Assembly: GCA_000721275.1 (NCBI GenBank) | Contig: JOFO01000016.1 | Location: forward strand, 65,678 to 129,677 | Source: Microtetraspora glauca | GTDB lineage: Bacteria > Actinomycetota > Actinomycetes > Streptomycetales > Streptomycetaceae | Direction: 5' to 3' | Length of the DNA: 64,000 bases | Shown: positions 16,873 to 25,100 of the stretch, piece by piece | Position numbering within the stretch: position 1 is the first letter of the stretch | Layout of the letters: each line of letters starts with the position of its first letter | The notes under the pieces: generated by a model | Databases searched by the model: none | Told to the model about the DNA's origin: nothing | The model's input: only the letters and a program-made list of their open reading frames with translations | Position numbers and translations under genes: made by a program

Positions 16873-16918
16873 AGCGGAAGATTGGAATCCGTTTCCAGAG
16901 AGGTGCAACCGGTCGCTC

Positions 16919-16930
16919 ACGTGTACACGT
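16919..16930. promoter_or_regulatory. Perfect 12-bp palindrome upstream of the LppU-like gene
   Basis: ACGTGTACACGT lies 52 bp before the GTG start at 16983, after another short repeat TGGAATCCGTTTCCA (16882-16896 region). It may be an operator; no protein is assigned. Confidence 0.35.
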
Positions 16931-16982
16931 CATAGAGGCGCGCACTCCCGTCCCCTCCGACCTCCGACCCGAGGAGCAGCAG

Positions 16983-17660
16983 GTGTCCACGCAGGAGATC
17001 CCCCTCACCCTCACCCCGCAGCAGGCCGCCACCGGCGTCGTCATCCCAGTCACCCTGCCCGGCGGCGGCCCCACCCAGCTGCACGTCCCGCCCTGCCGTC
17101 ACGGCGACGTCATCCCCGTCCCGTTCGCCGGCACGACCGTCCTGCTCCGCATCACCGTCGCCGGCGGACCGGCCCCCGCCCGCCGCGGCTCCGGCGTCGC
17201 CGGCTGTCTCGTCCCGCTCGTCGTCCTCGCCGCGGTCATCGGCGGCGGCTACCTCCTCACCGCCAACGACGACCGGGACACGCCCGCCGCCCGCCCCACC
17301 GTCCCCACCTTCTCCGTCTCGCCCTTCCCCAGCCTCGACCTCGGCGACCTCGCCCCCAGCGCGACCGCCACCCCCACCGAGGAGGAGCCCGACCCGTACG
17401 ACAAGGGCACCTGCCTCAACGGCACCCTGCCGGACTCGGAGACCGCCCAGTCCGTCAGCGGCGTCGAAGAGGTCCCCTGCTCGGCCTCGGACGCCCACTA
17501 CAAGGTCATCCAGACCTTCCCCTTCACCTCCGACATGAACCGGTGCAACGCCAACCCGAAGACCGAGTACGCCTTCTCGCACCGCTACACCATGAACGGC
17601 ACCACCATCAGCGAGTACGTGTACTGCCTCGTCGGCCTCGGCTCCTACGCCCGCCGCTGA
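16983..17660 (+). CDS. LppU/SCO3897-like membrane-anchored protein
   Basis: A 225-residue protein. The N-terminal 60 residues form a DnaJ C-terminal-like beta domain (LTLTPQQAATGVVIPVTLPGG, HVPPCRHGDVIPVP). One membrane helix follows (GCLVPLVVLAAVIGGGYLL, about 71-90), then a Thr/Pro-rich linker and an extracytoplasmic domain with four Cys (GTCLNGTL, VPCSASDAHYKV, NRCNANPKTEY, YVYCLVGLG). This is the LppU/SCO3897 domain as I remember it; the function is not known. The GTG at 16983 has GAGGAGC upstream; an ATG at 16869 is in frame but overlaps the ligase end and has no ribosome binding site. Confidence 0.75.
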   Translation: MSTQEIPLTLTPQQAATGVVIPVTLPGGGPTQLHVPPCRHGDVIPVPFAGTTVLLRITVAGGPAPARRGSGVAGCLVPLVVLAAVIGGGYLLTANDDRDTPAARPTVPTFSVSPFPSLDLGDLAPSATATPTEEEPDPYDKGTCLNGTLPDSETAQSVSGVEEVPCSASDAHYKVIQTFPFTSDMNRCNANPKTEYAFSHRYTMNGTTISEYVYCLVGLGSYARR

Positions 17661-17664
17661 CCGC

Positions 17665-19059
17665 TCACCCCGCCCGGGTGAGGAGGACGATCCCGGCCCC
17701 GTCCCGCACCACCCGCCACGCCGGGTCCGAGGCCGCCTCCCGCAGCACCCCGGCCGTCGCCCCCGCCGGGAACCCGTCCGCCCGGTCCAGGACCAGCCAC
17801 TCCACGGCCGGCTCCCGGTCGAGCAGCCCCGGCGCCGCGAGCCGCACCACCGTCCGGTCCGTCAGGTGCGGGGCGAGCGTGTTGCTCGCCGCCACCCGCA
17901 CCCCGTCCGGCACCAGCCCGACCGCCGCCCGCGCCGACGCCTCGCGCGGGCTCTCCCGCCAGAAGCCGGGCGCGGCGAGCTGGGCGGTCGGCTGGAGGGG
18001 CAGGAGCAGCAGCACGGCCCCGAGCGGTACGGCCAGGGGGAGCCGCGCCCCGCGCCGCAGCGCGTCCACGAGGGCCGCGCACGCGATCGGCACGAGCACG
18101 GCCGAGTAGTGCAGCCCGGGCTCCCAGTGGGACGGCACCGAAGAGGTGAACCGCCAGGCCAGCGTGGGCAGCAGCAGCCACGCCAGCGGACTGCGCAGCA
18201 CCAGGCCGCCGGTGACGGCGAGCAGCGCGAGGACGGTGAGCGCCTTCACGGACCAGCCGTCGAGGAGCCCGTACGCGCCGCCGACCTGCCCGGCGTACAG
18301 ATAGCGGCCGTCGGGCGCGAAGCCCGGGACGACCACCTTGAGGACGAGCAGCGTGGCGAGCACCGACCCGCCGGTCAGGAGCCACCCCGTCCGCCGGTCC
18401 CGCCCGGGGTACGCGATCAGCAGCCCGAGGACGGCGGCCGTCGCCCCCAGGTCCTCCTTCACGAGGAGCAGCCCCGCCGCCCACCCGGCCGCGGCCCGCG
18501 TCCGGCCGTCCAGATACGCCCGGCAGGCCAGCGCCAGCAGCGGCAGCGCGAACGCCACCTCGTGGAAGTCGAAGCCGACCAGCGTCTGCACGCCCCACGC
18601 GAGACCGCAGACCGCGCCGACCACCGGACCGGCGGACGACCGTGCGGGCAGATGCCGCTGCGCGGTCCGCCCCGTCACGTACACCGCCACCGCGACGAGC
18701 GCCGTCTGCGCCACCAGCAGCACCTCCACCCGCGGCACCAGCCGGTACACCGGACCGAGCAGCGCCAGCACCGGATGGAAGTGGTCCCCCAGCAGCGGCA
18801 GCGCCTCCCCGGCGAACCCCGGCGGCGCCGTCGCCGTCCGGATCTCCGACGCCGGCAGCCGCCCCTCCGCCCACGACCGCACCGCCTGCCCGAAGATCCC
18901 CAGGTCGTATCCGGTCGTCCGGAACCGGGCGTGGTTCCGCAGCGCGAACACCGTGTGCAGGACGAACAGGACACCGGCGACGACGGCCGGGCCGGTGCGG
19001 GACGGGGCCGCCGCCGGCCTGCGGAGCGGCGGCGCCTCGGGAACGGAGGTGACGAACAT
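17665..19059 (-). CDS. DUF2079 family polytopic membrane protein
   Basis: A 464-residue integral membrane protein with about nine helices, of the DUF2079 family (distantly like GT-C glycosyltransferases). Typical marks: the first helix GPAVVAGVLFVLHTVFALRN, then the family signature TTGYDLGIFGQAVRSWAEGR, GDHFHPVLALLGPVYRLVP, GFDFHEVAFALPLLALACRAY, and LLLVKEDLGATAAVLG. A sugar-lipid transferase role is often proposed but not shown. It is convergent with the LppU-like gene (4 bp apart) and divergent from the response regulator, with repeated motifs in the shared promoter region, so it may be a target of that two-component system. Confidence 0.82.
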   Translation of the reverse strand: MFVTSVPEAPPLRRPAAAPSRTGPAVVAGVLFVLHTVFALRNHARFRTTGYDLGIFGQAVRSWAEGRLPASEIRTATAPPGFAGEALPLLGDHFHPVLALLGPVYRLVPRVEVLLVAQTALVAVAVYVTGRTAQRHLPARSSAGPVVGAVCGLAWGVQTLVGFDFHEVAFALPLLALACRAYLDGRTRAAAGWAAGLLLVKEDLGATAAVLGLLIAYPGRDRRTGWLLTGGSVLATLLVLKVVVPGFAPDGRYLYAGQVGGAYGLLDGWSVKALTVLALLAVTGGLVLRSPLAWLLLPTLAWRFTSSVPSHWEPGLHYSAVLVPIACAALVDALRRGARLPLAVPLGAVLLLLPLQPTAQLAAPGFWRESPREASARAAVGLVPDGVRVAASNTLAPHLTDRTVVRLAAPGLLDREPAVEWLVLDRADGFPAGATAGVLREAASDPAWRVVRDGAGIVLLTRAG

Positions 19060-19080
19060 GCGGGCAGCTTCCGGGGCACC

Positions 19081-19120
19081 CCCTGAAGTGCCCCTGAAGC
19101 ACCCTGAGGAATTCCTCAGG
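19081..19120. promoter_or_regulatory. Tandem CCCTGAAG repeats and palindrome between divergent genes
   Basis: CCCTGAAG starts at 19081 and 19092 and CCCTGAGG at 19102, at 10-11 bp spacing. The last runs into the perfect palindrome CCTGAGGAATTCCTCAGG (19103-19120). Repeats with one helical turn spacing are typical of OmpR-type response regulators, and the next gene is one, starting at 19153. Autoregulation and control of the DUF2079 gene are inferred. Confidence 0.55.
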
Positions 19121-19152
19121 AACCGCCCGCGCCGGCGGCGATACTCGGGGCC

Positions 19153-19827
19153 ATGCGCATCCTGGCGATCGAGGACGAGGAACGGATAGCCGCCTCCCTG
19201 CGGCGCGGGCTCACGGCCGTCGGCTACACCGTCGACGTCGCCCACGACGGCGTCACCGGACTCCACCTGGCCCGCGAACACCGCTACGCCGCCGTCCTGC
19301 TGGACCTCATGCTGCCCGGCCTCAGCGGCTACCAGGTCTGCGCCCGGCTGCGCGCCGAGGGCAACGACGTGCCGGTGCTGATGCTGACCGCGAAGAACGG
19401 CGAGTACGACGAGGCCGAGGGCCTGGACACCGGCGCCGACGACTACCTGGCGAAACCCTTCTCGTACGTGGTCCTGGAGGCCCGGCTGCGGGCCCTCGTC
19501 CGCCGCGGCGGCGCCCGCACCCCCACCCTCCTGGAGGCCGGCGACCTGTGGCTCGACCCCGCCCGCCGCACCTGCGGGCGCGGCGCCGAGCGGATCGCCC
19601 TCACCCCGAAGGAGTTCGCCGTCCTGCACTGCCTGCTCCGCCGCCTCGACGAGGTGGTGCCCGTCGTCGACGTCCTCGACGAGGTGTGGTCGGCGGACTT
19701 CACCGGCGACCCGAACATCGTGCACGTCTACATCAGCGCCGTACGCCGCAAGATCGACGTCCCCTTCGGCCGCGACACCATCGAGACCGTGCGCGGCGCC
19801 GGCTACCGGGTCAGCGGCCGTGCGTGA
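19153..19827 (+). CDS. OmpR-family response regulator
   Basis: A 224-residue two-component regulator. Receiver domain: acidic pocket EDE (7-9), phosphoacceptor Asp51 in LLDLMLPG, Thr79 in MLTA, Lys101 in LAKPF. C-terminal winged helix: LTPKEFAVLHCLLRR, then NIVHVYISAVRRKID and TVRGAGYRVSG. It overlaps the histidine kinase gene by 8 bp, so the pair is coupled. Candidate binding repeats lie 33 bp upstream. Confidence 0.93.
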   Translation: MRILAIEDEERIAASLRRGLTAVGYTVDVAHDGVTGLHLAREHRYAAVLLDLMLPGLSGYQVCARLRAEGNDVPVLMLTAKNGEYDEAEGLDTGADDYLAKPFSYVVLEARLRALVRRGGARTPTLLEAGDLWLDPARRTCGRGAERIALTPKEFAVLHCLLRRLDEVVPVVDVLDEVWSADFTGDPNIVHVYISAVRRKIDVPFGRDTIETVRGAGYRVSGRA

Positions 19828-21334
19828 CCCCGCCCGCGCCCCGCGCCCCGCGTGGGCGACCCGCCCCGTCTGGGCGTCCGGCCTCGCCGCCTCGCTCGTC
19901 GTCGGCTGCGCCGTCGCGCTGCTCCAGTACGCCGACCGGGCCGCCGGCCTCCGCTCCACCTGGCCCGCCGTCCACCTCAACGACGACCGGGTCGGCCCGC
20001 AGATCGAGTGGATCACCACCTGGGGCACCTGGCTGGGCGCCCTGTACGTCGCCGTCGTCTGCGCCGTCGCCGGCCGGGGCGGCCCCTGGCGGGTACGGCT
20101 CCGGGGCGCGGCCGTCGCCGCCGCCGTCACCGCCTGCCTCTACGCGGCCTACGGCAGCTGGCTCGTCCGGGAGAACGAGTTCGGCAAGGTCGACGTCGCC
20201 GAGAAGGCCCTCCGCTGGGCCGTCGCCTGCGTCGGCCCCTCCGCCGGCCTCATCACCGCCGCGGCGGTCGCGGCGGCCGTCGGCCGGGGCGGGCGGCGGA
20301 TCTCCTTCCGCGGCCGGGTCGCGCTCACCGCGGCGGCGGCCACCGGGGCGTTCTTCCTCGCGGCCGTGCACACCTTCCAGACCCTGAACGACGCGCACGA
20401 CACCCTCGACAAGGTGTACTGGGTCGCCCTCACCACCGGCGTCCCGCTGACGGCCCTCCTGACCGGCTTCCTCGTGCACGTCATGGTCGCGCGGGCGCTG
20501 CGGCCGGTCGAGGCGATCCGCCGCGAACTCGCCGACATCACCGGGCAGTCGCTCGACCGCCGGGTCCCCGTCCCGCCGACCGCCGACGTCATCGCGGACC
20601 TCGCCCGCACGACGAACGCGACGCTGGACCGGGTGGAGGCCGCCGCCACCCGGCAGCGCGAGTTCACCGCCGACGCGGCGCACGAACTCCGCAGCCCGCT
20701 CGCGGCCCTGCGCGCCCAGCTCGAATCGTCCCTCCGCCACCCGGAGTCCGCCGGCGACTGGCCGGAGGTCGTACGGGAGGCGGTGACGGACGTCGTCCGC
20801 CTCCAGCACCTCGCCGACGACCTGCTCCTCCTCGCCGGCCACGGCTCCGCCCCGCCGGTCCGCGAACCGGTCGACCTCGCGGCCCTCGCGGAGGACCTGG
20901 TCCGCGAGCACCAGCACCTCCCGGAGGCGGCGGCGCTCACCCTCCACTGCGAGGCCCCAGCCCCCGCGGTCCTCCCCGGCCACCCGGGCCACCTGGACCG
21001 CGTCCTGCGCAACCTCCTCGCCAACGCCTGCCGCCACGCCCGCTCCACGGTCACCGTCCGCGTCCACCGCACGGACCGGCACCTGGTCCTGTCCGTCCAG
21101 GACGACGGCCCCGGCATCCCGCCCGCCGACCGCGCCCGCGTCTTCGAGCGCTTCACCCGCCTGGACCCCACCCGCACCCGCACCACGGGGGGCGCCGGCC
21201 TGGGCCTCCCCATCGCCAGAGACCTCACCACCGCCCACCGCGGCACCCTCACGATCGAGGACACGGAGGAGGGGGGCGCCTTGCTGGTGGCCCGTTTCCC
21301 GGCGGACGCTCAGCCGGCGCGGAGGTCGCCGTAG
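19820..21334 (+). CDS. Sensor histidine kinase with six-helix membrane domain
   Basis: A 504-residue membrane kinase paired with the regulator at 19153. About six membrane helices fill the first 210 residues (for example WASGLAASLVVGCAVALLQ, WLGALYVAVVCAVAG, ALTAAAATGAFFLAAV, LTTGVPLTALLTGFLVHVMV), with short outer loops. A HAMP-like stretch RALRPVEAIRRELADI follows. His288 is in the phosphoacceptor box DAAHELRSPLAAL. The ATPase domain has NLLANACRHA, DDGPGIPPADR, and GGAGLGLPIAR. Its signal is unknown. Its 3' end overlaps the antisense peptide gene at 21310 by 25 bp. Confidence 0.93.
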   Translation: MRDPARAPRPAWATRPVWASGLAASLVVGCAVALLQYADRAAGLRSTWPAVHLNDDRVGPQIEWITTWGTWLGALYVAVVCAVAGRGGPWRVRLRGAAVAAAVTACLYAAYGSWLVRENEFGKVDVAEKALRWAVACVGPSAGLITAAAVAAAVGRGGRRISFRGRVALTAAAATGAFFLAAVHTFQTLNDAHDTLDKVYWVALTTGVPLTALLTGFLVHVMVARALRPVEAIRRELADITGQSLDRRVPVPPTADVIADLARTTNATLDRVEAAATRQREFTADAAHELRSPLAALRAQLESSLRHPESAGDWPEVVREAVTDVVRLQHLADDLLLLAGHGSAPPVREPVDLAALAEDLVREHQHLPEAAALTLHCEAPAPAVLPGHPGHLDRVLRNLLANACRHARSTVTVRVHRTDRHLVLSVQDDGPGIPPADRARVFERFTRLDPTRTRTTGGAGLGLPIARDLTTAHRGTLTIEDTEEGGALLVARFPADAQPARRSP

Positions 21335-21438
21335 GAGGTGGTGGTGACGTGCATGTTGGCGGAGGCGGGCGACGCCGCGCCGAAGGCCAGTGCCGCGACG
21401 ACGGCCGCGAGGGCGAAGAGCCGTTTCGGTGTGCTCAT
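21310..21438 (-). CDS. Short exported peptide (42 aa) with NMHVT motif
   Basis: A 42-codon gene starting at the ATG at 21438 (MSTPKRLF). A typical signal peptide (basic start, then LFALAAVVAALAFGAA) ends in a good signal peptidase I site, SPASA before Asn28. Cleavage would release the 15-residue peptide NMHVTTTSYGDLRAG. Upstream on its strand is GGAAGCG, a modest ribosome binding site. It shares N(L/M)HVT with the repeats of the small protein encoded 306 bp upstream on the same strand. It overlaps the end of the sensor kinase gene tail to tail. I do not know this family; an exported signal or wall-associated peptide is possible. Confidence 0.6.
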   Translation of the reverse strand: MSTPKRLFALAAVVAALAFGAASPASANMHVTTTSYGDLRAG

Positions 21439-21544
21439 GTCTCACGCTTCCTGAAGGTGTGGGTTTCGGGCGGATCGATCCTCGCGGTGAGGGCCACCGG
21501 CCGCGAAGCGGAACGTTCTACTTCGTCAGATGGCCGCACACGCG

Positions 21545-21574
21545 GGAGGGGCCGGGCGTCTGCCCGGCCCCTCC
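21545..21574. terminator. Strong hairpin between the two small peptide genes
   Basis: GGAGGGGCCGGGC, loop GTCT, GCCCGGCCCCTCC: 13-bp perfect arms with a tetraloop. It lies 170 bp beyond the stop of the minus-strand NLHVT gene and 107 bp before the start of the 42-aa peptide gene, so it probably ends the afsS-like transcript. Confidence 0.65.
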
Positions 21575-21743
21575 TGTCGGCGGCCCGATCGCGTTGCTCA
21601 CGGTCCCTTCCGGACGGATCCCCCCTGGTTCCGTCCGGAGTCCCCCGGACCGTGCGCTCCCCCGTCGACCGGACCCCCTGCGGGTGGCACCGGCGGCTCC
21701 CCCGTAGGCGTCGCCGGTGCCGTCATCCCCGTGGGGAAGTGGC

Positions 21744-21938
21744 TTACTTGACCGGCTCCGTGGTCACGTGGAGGTTGTCGGTCGAGGCGGCGCCCTCGCC
21801 GAGGACCTTGTCCGCGATGGCGTCCGCCGGCTCCGAGGTGACGTGCAGGTTCTTGGTGCCGATCTGCTCGGTCTCGCCGCCGGTGACGTGCAGGTTCTCC
21901 GGCTTGACGGTCGGGTCGGTCGCTTCGATCTCGGCCAT
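21744..21938 (-). CDS. AfsS-like small protein with three NLHVT repeats
   Basis: A 64-residue acidic protein starting at the ATG at 21938, with GGAGGGG upstream. NLHVT occurs three times, at residues 15-19, 30-34 and 55-59, the last two followed by SEP or TEP. It lies downstream of afsR on the same strand, preceded by a tandem GTTCATC/GTTTATC box; in S. coelicolor the AfsR-activated gene afsS is in this place and encodes a 63-residue repeat-containing 'sigma-like' protein. The repeat sequence here is not the one I remember for AfsS, so this is either a diverged AfsS or another repeat protein under AfsR. No signal peptide or membrane helix. Confidence 0.7.
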   Translation of the reverse strand: MAEIEATDPTVKPENLHVTGGETEQIGTKNLHVTSEPADAIADKVLGEGAASTDNLHVTTEPVK

Positions 21939-21979
21939 GGTGTTCCCCTCCTGGTGGATGGCTTGCGTGCGGTGCGGTG

Positions 21980-22025
21980 GGGAGCCCGTCCGGCTGTTCC
22001 CCCGTGGCCGGCCGGACGGGCTCCC
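21980..22025. repeat. 15-bp inverted repeat in the leader of the AfsS-like gene
   Basis: GGGAGCCCGTCCGGC (21980-21994) and its exact reverse complement GCCGGACGGGCTCCC (22011-22025), separated by 16 bp. It lies 42 bp before the start codon on the transcript of the NLHVT gene. It could be the afsR terminator or a leader hairpin that attenuates the downstream gene. Confidence 0.6.
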
Positions 22026-22118
22026 AGGGCCGCTCACCCTAGTGCGTGGGTGTGACAGCCTCTGCGGCGACCCGTCTGCCCCCCGACGCGACGGATCGTT
22101 GAGGACAACTGTGGCCCG

Positions 22119-22140
22119 GGGCGATAAACGAACGATGAAC
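22119..22140 (-). promoter_or_regulatory. Tandem AfsR/PhoP-type box downstream of afsR
   Basis: On the minus strand GTTCATCGTTC is followed directly by GTTTATCGCCC, two 11-bp direct repeats of the form GTTCATC-N4. AfsR and PhoP of Streptomyces bind such 11-bp repeats at the afsS promoter. The box begins 21 bp after the afsR stop and faces the NLHVT gene. AACGAT about 20 bp further on may be the -10. Confidence 0.6.
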
Positions 22141-22160
22141 GCCCGCCGGAAGGCCCGGTG

Positions 22161-25100
22161 TCAGGCCGCCGCCCGCTCGGCGAGCAGGCCCCTGACCTCG
22201 GCCGACTCCGGCGAGCCCAGCTCCTCGTAGATGTCGAGCGCCTCCTGCCAGCACACCCGGGCCCGCCCGGACTGGCCGAGGGCGTCGAGTGCCCGGCCGA
22301 GTACGGTCAGCACGTTTCCGCGCCGCCAGTCGCCGCCGATGCCCCGCAGCACGGACAGGGCCTTCTCGGCCCCGGCGGCCGCCGCGCCGTACCGGCGGGC
22401 GGCGATGTCGACCTCGGCGAGGCGGAAGAGGGTCATGCCCTCCCACAGCCGCTGCCGGCTCTCCATGAAGACGCCCAGCGCGTCCCGGAGTTGCCCGGCG
22501 GCAGCGTCGAGCTGCCCGTTCTCGGTGAGCGCGAGACCCAGCGCGTAGCGGCCGTTCGCCCCCTTGAGGGAATGCCCCATGTCGTCGTACATGGCCGCCC
22601 CCTGCTGAGCCATGCGGACGGCGTCCTCCCGTTGTCCGGCGGCCAGGCGGAGCCGGGACAGGTTGCAGAGGGCGGACGCCTCGCCCGCCCGGTCGCCGAC
22701 GTTCCGGAAGTCCGCGATCGCCAGCGAGAAGTGGTGGTCGCCAGCCTGGTGCCGCCCCTGATAGAGCGCGACGGCGCCCCGCACGTTGTGCGCCCAGCAC
22801 ATGGGAAGGCGGTCGTCCACGGACCCGGACAGCTCGGTCACCTCCGCGGCCTCCCGGTCCGCCTGGTCGAAGCGCCCCTGGTAGTGGTGGACGTACGCCA
22901 GCGTGTTGGCCGCCCGCCCCTCCGCCCGCGTGTCCCCCGCCCTCGCCGCCGCCTCCCGCAGCACCGTCGCCACCGCCTCGTACTCCTTGGAGTTGGCGCC
23001 GGACTCCGCGAGGTCCAGGGACGCCCACAGGAGGTCGACCGCGCGGCGGAGGGTCGTGGGGGCGGCGGCGGACTGGCGGACGCAGGCGAGGAGGCAGTGG
23101 GACTCGGCGTACAGCCAGTCCTGGGCGTCGTGGCGGTCGGTGAAGGCCAGGCCCTCGTACTCGGTGGGTTCGAGGTGGTCGACCAGGCGGTCGCCGGGGC
23201 GCTCGATGGCGTACACCCGGGCCGCCGTCGACAGGTAGAAGTCGAGCAGCCGCGACAGGGCCGCCGCCTTCTCCGTCGGCGGGTGCTCGTCGCGGTCGGC
23301 GCACGCGCGCGCGTACAGCCGGACCAGGTCGTGGTAGCGGTAGCGGCCGGGAGCCGCCGACTCCAGGAGGGACGTGTCGACCAGCGCCTCCAGCAGGTCC
23401 TCGGCGTCCCACAGGGGAAGGTCCAGGACCGCCGCCGCGGCGGCGAGCGAGATGTCGGGGCCGTCCGCGAGGCCCAGCAGACGGAAGGCGCGCGCCTGGG
23501 CCGGCTCCAGCTGGCCGTAGCCGAGCTCGAAGGTGGCCTTGACCGCGAGGTCGCCGGCCTGGAGCTCGTCGAGACGGCGGCGCTCGTCCGCCAGCTTGGC
23601 GGCGAGGACCGACACCGTCCAGGTGCGGCGGGCCGCCAGGCGCGACGCGGCGATGCGGATCGCGAGCGGCAGGAAGCCGCAGGCCGCGACCACGTCCAGC
23701 GCGGCCTCCCGCTCCGCCCGCACCCGCTCCTCGCCGACGATCCGGGTGAAGAGCTGGAGCGCCTCCTCGGGGGACATCACGTCGAGGTCCACGAGGTGCG
23801 CGCCCGCCAGGTCGACCATGCGGATGCGGCTGGTGACGAGCGCGGCGCAGCCGGCCGTGCCGGGGAGGAGCGGGCGGATCTGGGCGGCGTCCCGGGCGTT
23901 GTCGAGGAGGATCAGGACCCGGCGGCCGTCGAGGGTCGAGCGGTAGAGGGCCGCCCGGTCCTCCAGGGAGTCGGGGATGGCGGAGTCCGGGGTGCCGAGG
24001 GCCCGCAGGAAGGAGCCGAGGACCGTCTCCGGGGCGGCGGCGCGGGAGCCGGCGCCCTGGAGGTCGACGTACAGCTGCCCGTCGGGGAAGTGCGGCCGGG
24101 CCTCGTGGGCGACGTGCACGGCGAGCGTCGTCTTGCCGACGCCGCCGATGCCGGCGAGCGCCGAGACCGCCATGACGGAGCCCTCGGCGGTGGCGAGCCG
24201 CGCGCCGAGCTCCCGCACGAAGGCGGCCCGGCCGGTGAAGTCGGCGACGGTCGCGGGGAGCTGGGCGGGCCGGGCGACGGGCGCGGCGGCGGGTGTCTGC
24301 TCCTCGACGGGGCGGGCGAGTTCGGCGTCGCCCTGGAGGATGCGCTGCTGGAGCCGGGAGAGTTCGGGCGTCGGGTCGACGCCGAGTTCGTCGGCGAGGA
24401 GCCGGCGGGTGTCGGCGTACACGGCGAGCGCCTCCGCCTGCCGGCCGCTGCGGTAGAGCGCGAGCATCAGCAGTTCGCGGAGGCGTTCGCGGAGCGGGTG
24501 GGCGGCGGTGAGCGCGGTCAGTTCGGAGACGGCCTCGGCGTGCGCGCCGATCTCCAGGTCGATGTCGACGCGGGTCTCCAGGAGGGTGAGCCGCCACTCC
24601 TCCAGGCGGGTCCGCTGGGTGTCCGCGTACGGCCCGGGCACGGACGCCAGGACTTCGCCGTCCCACAGGTCCAGGGCCTCGGCGAGCCGGGCGCGGGCGG
24701 CGGTCCGGTCGCCGGCGGCGCGCAGCTTGTCGGCGTCGGCGGCCAGTTCGCGGGCCCGGGTGAGGTCGAGCGCGGTGGTGCGGAGCGCGTAGCCGCCGGA
24801 CTCGCTGACCAGCACCTCGGCGCCGAGGACCTTGCGGAGCCGGGAGGCGTACGTGCGGAGCGCGGCGAGCGCCTGGGAGGGGGGTTCGCCGCCCCACAGC
24901 GCGTCGATGAGCTCGGCGGCGGTGGCGGTGCGGCCGCCGCGCAGGAGCAGGGCGGCGAGCAGGGCCCGCTGCTGCGGCGAGCCGGTGGCCAGCGGTTCCC
25001 CGTCCCGCCACGCCCGTACGGGCCCGAGCACGCCGAACCGCAGCCCGGTGCCGTCCTCGGGTGTGCCCGCCGCCGGCGTCGCCCCGGCCCGCGTCTCCGC

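Noticed and set aside
21390..21751. Plus-strand frames between the sensor kinase and the NLHVT gene
   Set aside because: Pro/Arg-rich translations over a terminator and promoter region; no start context.
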